64,000 bases of DNA from the NCBI RefSeq assembly GCF_018873765.1, contig NC_057916.1:12893501-12957500 (forward strand). Reading direction: 5' to 3'. A model generated the notes under the pieces. The model was not told where the DNA came from, did not search any database, and saw only the letters and a program-made list of their open reading frames with translations. A program made the translations under genes and the position numbers. Source of the stretch: Telopea speciosissima. Lineage: Eukaryota; Streptophyta; Magnoliopsida; Proteales; Proteaceae. Shown here piece after piece: positions 11,205-21,660 of the stretch. Numbering within the stretch: the first letter of the stretch is position 1; each line of letters begins with the position of its first letter.

Positions 11205-11355
11205 AATCCGGATCAGCTACCCACATGGGGATAGGTGGGGACAGATCTGACCTCTACATGGGGCATTGGTCCCACATCCTAGAGACGGGTCCCACACCCC
11301 CATGTAGGGTTCAGATCTGTCCACACTCGTCCCCATGTGGGTAGCAGATCTGAAC
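11205..11355. repeat. Inverted repeat / foldback element
   Basis: The left arm (about 11212-11275) reads gctacccacatggggat...ggacagatctga...ctacatgggg. The right arm (about 11285-11350) is its near-perfect reverse complement. The arms are about 60 bases with a loop of roughly 10-20 bases. It is GC-rich relative to the surroundings and could be a small MITE or foldback element near the kinase promoter. Confidence 0.8.
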
Positions 11356-11474
11356 TGTCATTAGCCCCTGCGCCAGCGTGTGGGCCAATGAGCTCACGTA
11401 GAGGGCATATACATGGTTGGGGTTTTTTATTTAGGTAACTAACATCTAGGGCATCTAACATAACAACTTAAAAT

Positions 11475-11536
11475 AAAAAAACTCAGTCTTATCCTAATTT
11501 AATGGGGTCGACTACATCGATCCAAACAAAACAAAG
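11475..11536 (-). mobile_element. RTE LINE 3'-tail fragment
   Basis: The stretch tcttatcctaatttaatggg...gtcgactacatcgatcc is the reverse complement of the RTE 3' tail seen at about 5115-5160 (the tagccgaccccatttagt type). It abuts the CACTA element. It is only a tail, without coding sequence. Confidence 0.65.
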
Positions 11537-11559
11537 TAACACTATAAGAAAAAGCATCA

Positions 11560-11960
11560 AGGACGGCATTTAGCACGGGAGATATGGCGGCCTTGTTTAA
11601 AAATGTCGTCATAGAGGCATATTCAACGGCATTTATTTTAAAAAGTCGTCATATATAGGCTAATTGACGGCATTATAAATAAATGCCTTGTTATCTCACA
11701 CTACAACGACGTTTAGAGCGTAACGTCGTTAAACAATTGTAATCTGCGGCCTTTTTCTAGAAAACGCTGTTGTTGGTGTGCATATTCAACGGCCCTCTTA
11801 ATAAAATGCCGTAATTGGTTTATTTACAATGGCGTTTGCTAGAAAACGTCAGAATATATCCATTTTTATATTCGGCTGCCACGGCGTTTACGTCGGTGGT
11901 GAAGGATCAGTGCAATATAACGACATTTATTGTGAAACGCCGCATAATATTTCCTTTCCC
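11560..11960. repeat. CACTA left subterminal repeat array
   Basis: Repeated variants of a gacggcattta / aacggc / aaaatgccgt core occur in both orientations every 20-60 bases (for example near 11575, 11600, 11640, 11665, 11705, 11790, 11825). The array mirrors the one at the right end. Such arrays serve as transposase binding sites in En/Spm-type elements. Confidence 0.8.
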
Positions 11961-12100
11961 ACCAAAACCCAAACTCTTCCCACTCTTTCCTCCGCGCTCA
12001 AGGCCGATACTCTCTCATATCTCTCTCATTCTCACTCCCGCTAATCGTCCCTTTATTATCAACTCTCAAATCTCTCTCAAATTTCTTTCAATCATTCTCC

Positions 12101-12284
12101 CGCTGCAACCTCTGCGGAGGATTTAGGGCTTCAGAAAAAAGCTTGGCACTCTCCCGAGGATTTGGGGCTTCAGAAGAAGCTTAGCACTCTCCCACTGCAA
12201 CATCTGTGGAGGATTTGGGGCTTCAGAAGAAGCTTGGCACTCTCCCGCTGCAACATCTGTGGAGGATTTGGGGCTTCAGAAGGT
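12101..12284 (+). repeat. 53 bp tandem repeat in CACTA leader region
   Basis: A unit of the form ctgcaacatctgtggagg...gggcttcagaag...cactctcccg recurs, with the anchor ggcttcag at 12127, 12166, 12219 and 12272. The spacings are 39, 53 and 53, so one unit has a 14-base deletion. The last unit is followed by GAAG and a GTATGT donor-like site, suggesting this is part of a transcribed 5' UTR exon. Confidence 0.75.
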
Positions 12285-12289
12285 ATGTT

Positions 12290-13780
12290 TGAGTCTCTGT
12301 CTCTCTCTCTCTTCGGATACACAACCAACCCTCGCCCATTGGAACCTCTGAGAAAGACCAAATCTAACTTGGATTTGGGTTGAAAGAATTAATGCTGATC
12401 AGTACTCTGCAACTTCTGTTTGAATTTTGTTTTTTTTCTATTTTTAATTATTATGGATTACTATAACCACTTATAAAAAGATTTCAAACTTGGAAGACCC
12501 CTCAGTGTTTCTCTTATTTAAATAATAGCATGCGTTGTGTAGGCTAAGCACTAGAATTGGACAGCATTGGTGTAGAAGATTTCCCTTCTGTCGAATTGAG
12601 ATTTCTTTGGTACTAGAGCAGTTGGGAGATTTCTTCTTCTTTAGTTTATGTAATAATTAATCCAAGGCTCCATGGAATATTGTCGAACTGACTGTTTTGG
12701 CTTCAAGTGCTTAACTTGTCTTTTATTGAGTAGCAAAGGAGAAAAAGGTTGCCTTCTTACGGGATTTAGCTTTTTGAATGAAGGGATTCCAGGATTGACT
12801 ACACACCTGCCTCTGTTCTACTCTGCTTTAAATTCATTTTATTATTTTGTGTTGCATACATGTGTGGAGGAGGAGGAGGACAACAGAGATAAAGATCATG
12901 AGACAAACACTATGGTGTCCTTTCCATAAATCTCACAAGAGGAAAGAGGAACAGATCAAGGTCAACAGAAAATTAAAGGAATAGAGTTGAGGAATTAGGA
13001 GGACTTTATTTTGGGGCATGGATGGGTTCTTTGGGCCTTGGGATGGATGTTTATTTGTTATTTGTTGCATTAGGCCTTACCTAGAAGCATATAAAGTGGG
13101 CTGAAGTAGTACATGAGATTAGTGTCTTAAGTATTTGAGTTAGATGAGGATACTTTTAGCTTAGATAGTATTCCGTTTTGAGTCTACAAGTCATGTCTGT
13201 TTGTGGAAGTGATAAGGAGTAATTTAATGAGTCTAATTACGAGTTTCAAAAGGTTATATAAATGTATATCTACGGATCCACCATCAGTTCGACATGATTT
13301 GATCATAGGATATGAAGTTTTTTTCTAGATTTTTTGATACGGGATTGGTATTCCAGAAGTCCAATTGCTTTTCTTCTCCTATCTGAGTTCTACTGCAAAT
13401 CAGGTGTTCTCTCTTCATTTCTTCTTCTCCTAATTTTTATTATTACTTTTTCTAATCTGCATACTCCTGTTCTAGAATAATTTATGGCTTGCTTTCTATC
13501 TCTATATCTCTCTAGTTACTGCACTCTTTTTAGCTATAAATTGAGACACAAGTTCCACTTATCTTCCTCTTTGAAATTCTGTTAATATTTATGAAGAACT
13601 CTATTCAATTCCTTTACTTCTAGTTCTGCTACTTATATCCGTAGCAGCTCTAGGACTTCCCTTTAAAGTAAATGCTCTTCCCTCTAATGTAGGAATCCAT
13701 GGTAAAAATGTCATCATTTGCAATCTTGTTTAGGCGTTGTTAGTCGTAGATTATGGTGGGCGGAAAGATTTGATCTGTAT

Positions 13781-13819
<39 letters not shown>

Positions 13820-15865
13820 TCTATATGCATTTATTCTCCATTGTCTACTACTGATACAGAATGTCATTCCTTAAATTTATGTATGCAAGGTATAATTCCT
13901 GTTAAGATACTTTTTTTAAATAAACTCCATATAGAAATGAGACGGGAGGAGATCTGCTAACCAATGGAGAGGAATCAACCGGATATAGTGATGGTAACAC
14001 AGTCTTAGGCTTTTTCAATAAACAACATATTATTGCGTTATTTCATGGCTTTCAAGCTTGAAAATCCAAACCCAGATGTACCTAATGGATGCTAAAATTT
14101 CCTACAAGGATAACATGCTAACCTAAGGTAGGCACAATCACTCTTAAGGACTGTCTAGTTAGGGGGGGGCAGCAACATACATGATGCACGTACATTAGCG
14201 GGACAACAATAACAGTGAGCAATGAATAATAGAAATCATAGGTTGCATGTATTCAACTAAACAATGTTCAATTGGATGCTATAGAGGTTAGAAATCAGGC
14301 AAACTAGGAGCAGATTGTTAATAGAGTAAGACAATCTGCTAGAGGTATGTTAATTAAATATGTGTTAAACTAGTGTCCAACCTATTGGATATCTTGCTTT
14401 TTGTTACCTCAATGTGTAGGATCCTTGATTCTATCAATTCTGCTTTTCAAAAAATGTCGTGACTATGGTCTCTTATTTCATCCCCCCCCCCCCCAAAAAT
14501 GGTATCCTATCTCTTGGTCTGTCATGTGTAAGCCAAAATTCCAAGGTTGGGTTATTGCTTTTTTATGTTTTCTATACATAACTAGCCTCTTCTCCTTAAT
14601 TTGCCATATTGCCTTCTAAAAAAACCCTTCTATTTTATGTACATCTATTTGAAAAGCTAGATACTTCCACAATCAGTCTTTATTTCATGAGGCAACTCTT
14701 AGGAAAAAAGGATCTGCAATATAGGACAGACGAACAGTATCGCAAAAGTTTTCGAGTTGAGGGTAGGAAAGGATATTTCAATATGGGAGGATCATTGGAT
14801 ACCATCTCTGAACAATATTATGGTTCCTGCTTCTATTCATCCATACCCTTTATATTCTAAGGTTAGCGATTTAATTGTAGATGGATGTTGGAATGTTTAA
14901 ATTTCTTCTATTTTTTAATCTTATGTATTTGAGGCTATATTACGTATTCTTTTTTTTTTGGTAAACATATTACGCATTCTTTTAAGAGCTTATTATATTT
15001 TAGATGATTAGGTTTGCCCTCTTACTAGATCAGAAAAATTTTCCACTAAAGTGGGTGTCAAAGTGTTGTTTATTAATCACATTTCTGGTTCTTTGAGTTT
15101 GGATTTCTCTTATATGTGGCGATTTATTTGGGGTTTGCAAATTCATTCTCATTTTGTCACTTTTCTTTGAAAATTTTTAGTTGGTGCAATTCCCACTATA
15201 AGTATGTTATCACAGCAATTGTGGGTTGATTGTTTTGTATTCATTTTGCCATAGAGAAACTGATATTGACCCCAAATACTAGCGAGGTAGGTTGGGGTCT
15301 GTATTATGGGGGAGGGTATACACCAAGTCAAATTCTAGCATGCATGAACTTTCAAGAATCCTAACAATTGTAAGACTAATTAAGCATAGCAAGAATTTCA
15401 GCCAAAATTCATGTCAAGACAGCAACACTGCCAACACAGAAAAATTATAGCATAAAATAGGTGAAAGGGAATTAAAGAACAGGGTAGTAAAAATAAATAC
15501 CACTTAGATTTTAGGGGCTACAGTTAGTGAACAGCTTCCATAAAGTTGTAGTTTTGTCCATTACCTTCACTGTAAAGCAGAAAATTAAAAGAACAAGAGA
15601 GTAGCAACAATGGGGGGGGGGGTTGGAGAAAAAGAAGACAGTTCCAAATGGGGCATTAAAACAGGGAATAACACAGGGGAACAGTGGGGGAATGGGGTCA
15701 CGACATTAGGAGAGATAGGTCGTGAATCAAAGACCTGACAGTGACAACATCAAGCTTAAACACTATGGACTTGATTGCTCTAATTAACTAGAATTCAATT
15801 GCAATATTGCATCCTGACCAGATGGTTTATGGAAAAGAGGTCTTGTTCCAATGCAGATTTAGGAG
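12290..15865. other. CACTA interior without recognisable coding sequence
   Basis: This 3.5 kb stretch is AT-rich, with a (CT)n microsatellite near 13781-13818, a poly-C run near 14483-14494 and a poly-G run near 15613. Short open frames exist but none shows a known domain, and stops interrupt any continuation. It may be leader intron of the transposon gene, or host DNA picked up by the element. Confidence 0.45.
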
Positions 15866-18240
15866 ATGGATGAGCACCAGGAGATGGATGAGCACCAAGA
15901 GATGGATGAGCACCAGGGGTCCGGGGGCTCTAGTTCATCATCATCATCTAGAAGTATGACCTTCAATTTTTAGTTTGAATACATAATAATTACGCTAATT
16001 ACATTAAATAAACACCATTTTGGTCACTAATAACATTACATTTTTGAATTGTAGAGCGTAAGAGAGGTCCTACAAGAGCCATCCGAGTCCTTAATAGGCC
16101 AAGTACTGATAAGAAAGATCTTCAGTTAAATAATTTCGACCAAGTGGTTGGCAGTAACGCATCTGAAGTGGCCACATTCACTGGTATTTTTGCCAGGATC
16201 CCAACATCTCTACCATTAAACTATAATGATTGGAGATTGGTTCCACGACATCACAAAGAAGATGCATATATGGAATAGGATTAAGGTATGGTGATATTAC
16301 ATCTTATAATCAATATATAAAGGACCTAATAATGCATAGGTATGTAGTGATTGTTGATTAGTTTAGACTCATACTAATTCATTTTGTTTAATTGGAAAAA
16401 TATAATGTAGCGGACAAGGCCCAGCGTATTGTGATGATGAAATTGGGTCACTCATGACGGGATTTCAAAGCAGAACTGCACAAAGTCACAGAGGAAAAAT
16501 ATCCTAATCTATTTGATGCCCCTCGCCCTACTGATCCCATAGACATTCCAGCTACCCAGTGGGAATTCCTCATTGGGATGTGGACATCTGAGGCTTGACA
16601 GGTAATATGATTTTTTTAATCAATGTATTGATCTAATTTCCTTTTGTTTTATTATTTATGATGCATATTTTAATGATGGGTTTGATGTATGATAGAATAA
16701 ATCTACAAAAAATAAAGAGAGCAGATCGAAACAAGTTATGTCTCATACAGCTGGTAGGATGTCTTTTGCACAAGTGGAACATAACTTAGTAAGTTTCTTA
16801 TGCACATTTCACACATAGCTAGTTGGTAAATATCATAAATTGTTGTGAAGTTATTTGATCTAACTCGCATATCTACTTGTTCAGATTGCTGAAAACCCTA
16901 ATGGTGAGCCACCTTCTAGAGTACAGATATTTAAGAAAACCCACACAAGGAGAGATGGCACCATCATAGATCAGGCTGCGAGAGATATCATAGTAAGTAT
17001 TTATGAAAAAAAATGCTTATATATGGTGATTGCTATGGCGTATTGTGTTGATGAAATTGGATCATTCATGGTGTTCGATTGTATTAGGTTTGTGTAGTAC
17101 TGCTGTTCTACTTACTATGGTGTTTGATTGTGGTGGGAGAGATGATGTCTGTGGCCTCTGGGACTGGTGGTAGTTGGTTCAGCAATGGTTGGGTTTTCTT
17201 TCTTTTTTTATGAAACAACAAAAAAAGTGAAGTGTAATCACACAAACCACACACCAATCCCAAAAGGTTAACCGACTTTTGGAACCGTGGAATAAAGTGA
17301 TGGTTGGGTTTAATATGGACGAAACCTTCTTACCATAAGTATGTAATACTAATGGCAGGAGCTGCTGATTTTGTTCACCAATATGTATGTACTACTGATG
17401 GCAGGAGCCACCAAATTTAATCTTACCCTTTCTAACATCCGACCTCAAAGGATGGGAAAACATGGGGAAACATCCATTGTATTGTTAACTTGTATGTTAT
17501 ATAAGTTTCTTATTATTCTCACTTGTTTTCTTTATTCTTTAGTTCTTCTTTTGTTTTTGTTTGCTGTCTTTGCCCTTGCTAGAAATTCTTAGCCTTCTAA
17601 ATGCAACAAGAAGCCTATTTGAGTTCTTTTTTGTATAAGGAATAGCTTGAATAAAAGTTGCACGTTATATTAGATCAAAAGCACCTTGAAATACTGCATT
17701 GAAATAGGATTAGATTGTATCAGTATGGTATAAGCATTTGCATGTTAGAATGTATGCTATTTTTTATTCCACTGTTAATATGTTTTACAATGGTTTACAG
17801 AACAATCTTGATGAGAAATTGGAGGAACTACCCCCAGAAATGAGAGAAAATAGAGATGTCCAAAATGAGCAATTCGAGAATTTGTTTGGCTCTGATTCAC
17901 ATGGTCGAGTGCGCGGTGCGGGGCTGGGTGTAAGGCCAACTGATTTTGGCACCACAAAAAGAAAATTTGAGGAAAGAAGATTACAAAGAGAAGTTAGAGA
18001 ATTGAAGGAACAAGTTGCCAATTTGACAGAAAATTTGGCAGAAAATTTGGCAAAAATGGATGTAATGAAGCGCCAACTAGATATTATCACCCAAATGTTG
18101 ATGGCCAATAGAGGTAGTTCACAGAGTTCAGTTAACTTATGTAAGTTAGAAAATTGTAAAATTTTGTTGGTTTCTTTATCGGTCTTTAGTACTATATATA
18201 CTAATTTTCTCACCTATTCATTTGAACAGCTGATAATTGA
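15866..18240 (+). pseudogene. En/Spm-associated (Transposase_24-type) CACTA accessory gene, broken
   Basis: Seven exon-like blocks with GT-AG borders: 15866-15953, 16055-16285, 16411-16601, 16696-16788, 16885-16992, 17801-18113, 18230-18240. The start carries three MDEHQE repeats, then a Ser-rich linker. Block 2 begins RKRGPTRAIRVLNRP and block 3 reads DKAQRIVMMKLGHS...RDFKAELH, both typical of plant En/Spm-associated proteins. Block 6 ends in a leucine-rich coiled coil (EERRLQREVRELKEQVANL). Defects: a 1-base frameshift near 16265-16275, and two Trp codons in block 3 now TGA (after LGHS near 16455, and near 16596). TGG to TGA is the change expected from deamination of methylated DNA. An intronic fragment near 17033-17070 looks like a partial duplicate of the block 3 start. 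The original role was probably DNA binding at the transposon ends. Confidence 0.75.
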
Positions 18241-20030
18241 GGCCATTTCATAAGCTGGACTATATTTTGACAGTCAATCTATACAGGTAAACCTTTTTTC
18301 TACAACCTATCAAGTAGAGTTTGAAATTTACAATTAACCATGAGTTTAGTCTATCTCAGTTATTCATTTTTAGTGATTGTTTGGTTGTTATTGTTAGCCT
18401 TGAAGGAGCTATTAGTGCTATTGATTGAGCAACCAAAGCCATTGTTGAAGATTTACTATCTTAATGGCTTGTTATTTGATACAGAAATCAATCTATAATC
18501 TGGTTTGTCTGAACCTTCTATCGATTCTTAGATTTGAGAATTCCTTATTCAAGTAGTAATCTTTAGATCCTAAGAATCTGACCATTGGATTAAGCTTGAT
18601 TTCGGATATTATATTGTCCCATCCAATTTGAGCCTTTGACAAGAATTTTGCCTGAATCTGATCCCTTGATTCTTTGTTGTTAAAATTCTTTGGAAATCTG
18701 GTTTTATTACTTATGTGTGATCATGTTACAAGCATATCTCCCATTGAATCTCACAGGTTTGAGAATAGCACTGCATTAGAAGGGATTTTGATCTCGCTAA
18801 TTTTGTCAATGATAAGATTATATGCTGTAAGGCCACCTCATCAAAATGTTAAGTTGGAGTCTTAGTAGTTGTTTTCTATTTATTTTCTTATTTATTATTT
18901 TCTCTTATCTTGAGCTAGAATAGGCTTGATGTTAGCAATCCAACTTATCTCCATCTTATCTCTATCTCTAGAGTCAGTCTTTTAGTAAAATATGCTGCTG
19001 TTTTTTATTAGGGATCGATTTTCACATATGGTCGTGTATGAAATGTGATCAATACCTCAATCGTCGGATAGACACACAAGAATTGAGTATTCCTATCCAA
19101 GGGCTAAAGTGTTGACCATGTTCATACATGACCATGTATGAAACCTTTCAACCATTTATTATTTTCTTTGGATAAGGCTATCTATCATTTTGGGTAATCT
19201 CTCTCCCTTATTTGGAAGATGGAAGTACATGGAGTATTGCCTCTCGTTTAGGCAATCTTCCAAGATTGATTTCCTATAGACCATGCATATTATACTGATC
19301 TATTTGGCCTGAGATTGACCACATAATTTAATTTCCTGTAGACCAATTTGAACTGTTTTTTGTTCATCTATATGATTCCTATTTTGGCGGGGTTTGATCT
19401 GTCCTAGTCCCACTAGGACTTGAGCAGTAGTGATGTCAAATGATTGTATGCTATATTTGTTACTTACCATGAAATTAAAGATAATGATTTTACTTGTTTT
19501 GTCTCTTGCAGTATTTATTGCAGTTTTCATTCTTGGGATAGCAGTCGAACTTGAAGTAATGAGATGTAGAAAACTTCATATGCATAAATTGACAGCATGC
19601 AGTTGAATTGGTTTGGTCCCAAATGGGTGGTGGTGTTGATGAAACTTTTGGAGGCTTATCTTTTCTCTTGTCAAGTCAAGGCTGAAATTGATGTTGAACA
19701 TATTTAGTGGATGTAGTACCTTGAACTTCCTTTTAGTGCTTTTGATACTGTTCTTTATTTCATATTTAATGGATGTACTCCGTACTTTGAACTTCCTTTT
19801 AGTGCTTTTGATACTGTTCTTTATTTCATATTTAATGGATGTACTCCGTACTTTGAACTTCCTTTAAGTACTTTTGATACGCACATTTCATATTTAGTGG
19901 ATGTTGGGCATTATTTAAAGTACTGTTTTAAGTGGATGGATGTATATTATATATGAAACAGGTGACAGGATTAATGTGGATGGAAGTAGTATATGAAACT
20001 GATTTAAAAAAAAAAAAAAAAAAAACTAAT
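18241..20030. other. CACTA 3' interior, non-coding
   Basis: No coding sequence is recognised downstream of the pseudogene stop at 18238-18240. The stretch contains the 66 bp tandem repeat at 19715-19905 and a poly-A run near 20006-20025 just before the right subterminal array. Part of it may be the 3' UTR of the transposon gene. Confidence 0.45.
19715..19905 (+). repeat. 66 bp tandem repeat, about 2.9 copies
   Basis: A unit starting gtactttgaacttccttt and ending ggatgtactcc repeats from 19715, with later copies near 19782 and 19847. The first two are almost identical and the third is diverged and shortened. Confidence 0.85.
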
Positions 20031-20446
20031 GTTAGCAGCGTTTACCTACAAATGCCGCCAAATAACTGAATCAGATTTATATCCCGGCGTTTATAGATAA
20101 ATGCCACGCCACGAAACGGCAGAATTCCAAACAATATACCGACATTAATGCAACGCCGCTGTAGGATATTTACCCCCTGCATTTATGTATAAACGTCGTT
20201 AATAAACAAGCACTTTTATACTTTAACGACATTATGATAAACGCCGTTGTAAATTACCATATTATGGCATTTCTTTAGAAATGTCGTGAAAAATATGTAT
20301 ACACGGGCATAAGCTATAAACGCCGCTGTATATTTGCGGCATTACATATCACTGCATTTTAGCGGCGTTTATTATAAAAATTGAAAAATGAAACAGTGGC
20401 ACATTTTTACCCTCTAGCGGCGTTTAAGAAACGCCGTCATAGATCA
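20030..20446. repeat. CACTA right subterminal repeat array
   Basis: Many variants of a gcggcgttta / taaatgccg core occur in both orientations, ending in a short hairpin (gcggcgtttaagaaacgccg at 20418-20437) next to the terminal inverted repeat. It is the counterpart of the left array and marks this as a true transposon end. Confidence 0.8.
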
Positions 20447-20559
20447 TTTTTCTTGTAGTGTAAAGAAAATTGTAGCTTACACATAAAATGGGAATGAAGA
20501 GATGGGGAAAAGAGGGATGGAAAATGAGATGAGCAATGAAAACTGAAAAATGACAAATG

Positions 20560-21660
20560 AAAATGGTGGTAAGAGGAGTGAGGCTCAGCCCAATCAATCA
20601 GAAAAATCTCAGCTAAATGGGGTCTGCTACATGGACATTGCCCTCTAAAAGGCTCTATCCAATGTCATACTTGGTATAAGTCCTACACTATGCAGGTCCT
20701 TCCTCACAACTTCTCCTATGGTCATTTTAGGTCTGCCCCTAGCTCTTTTGACTCCTTTAATCGGGATCATATCATTCTTCCTTACTAGGGCGTTCCTAGG
20801 CCTTCGTTGAACATGGTTGTACCGCCTCAAACAACTCTCTCGAAGCTTGTCATTGATTGGTGCAACTCCCAAGTCAACTCTAATACACTCATTCCTTACT
20901 TTATCCATCCTAGTTTTTCCGCACATCCGTCTTAACATCCTCATCTCAGTTTCACATAGCTTCTGAATATGACACCTCTTAACTATCCAACATTCTTCCT
21001 CATACATCATAGCCAATCGTACAACAATCTTATAGAACTTTTCTTTAAGTTTTAAAGGAATACATTTGTCACACAGCACTCCGGACGCACCTTTCCACTT
21101 CATCCATCCCACTTTAATTCTTTGTGAAACATCATCCTCTATGCCACATTCTTTATTTATAATTGACCCCAAATATCTAAAATAATCACTTTGTGGTATC
21201 CCTCTTTCCCCAATTGCCATCAAGTCAATGTCCATCATAGTATGACTAAAATTACACGTCATATACTCCATCTTCGTTCTACTAATCTTAAAGCCTCTTG
21301 GTTCCAAAATTGATATTCAAATCTCCAACTTAACATTTAACCCTCATTTGGTCTCATCAACCAAAACAATATCATCAATGAAATACACTAGGGGACCTCG
21401 TCCTGAATGCTTTTAGTTAATCATCCATAATAAGCGCAAATAGATACAAACTTAAGGCTGATCCCTGATGTAACCCAATCGTAATTGATAATTTTTTGCA
21501 TTGACCTCCCACAGATTCCACACTAGTCACCATGCCTTCATACATATCGTTAATAACATCCACATATTTACTCAACACCCCTCTTTTCACTAGAACATGT
21601 CAGATTAAATCTCTAGGGACTCGGTCATATGCTGAAATTACAGTAAAGATAATTACAACA
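20560..21660 (-). mobile_element. RTE-type LINE fragment with partly open reverse transcriptase C-terminus
   Basis: On the minus strand, 21307-20645 is open for 220 codons, reading GFKISRTKMEYM...YFRYLGSIINK...LRRMCGKTRMDKVR...RARGRPKMTIGE, the standard C-terminal part of plant RTE reverse transcriptases. Upstream (21660-21330) the translation, with stops, shows AYDRVPRDLI and IGLHQGSALSLYLFALIMDD. The 3' tail near 20600-20640 (aaatggggtctgctacatgg) matches the tail motif of the other RTE copies. It lies just outside the right end of the CACTA element. It is 5' truncated and inactive. Confidence 0.8.

Larger units (their letters stand above)
11540..20460 (+). mobile_element. CACTA (En/Spm-type) DNA transposon, complete ends
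   Basis: The left end is CACTATAAGAAAAA and the right end is the reverse complement of CACTACAAGAAAAA, a 13/14 match. The 3-base target duplication TAA sits at 11537-11539 and 20461-20463. Both termini carry clusters of the subterminal motif acggcgttta/taaacgccgt, the kind of array a CACTA transposase binds. The interior (8.9 kb) holds one multi-exon pseudogene for an En/Spm-associated protein (15866-18240), a possible 5' UTR with 53 bp repeats (12101-12284) and a 66 bp tandem repeat (19715-19905). No catalytic transposase (TNPD/transposase_21) was recognised, so the element is probably non-autonomous. Confidence 0.93.

Noticed and set aside
20645-21307. 220-codon minus-strand frame as a host gene
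   Set aside because: Its motifs match the RTE LINE C-terminus and it is flanked by decayed reverse-transcriptase sequence.
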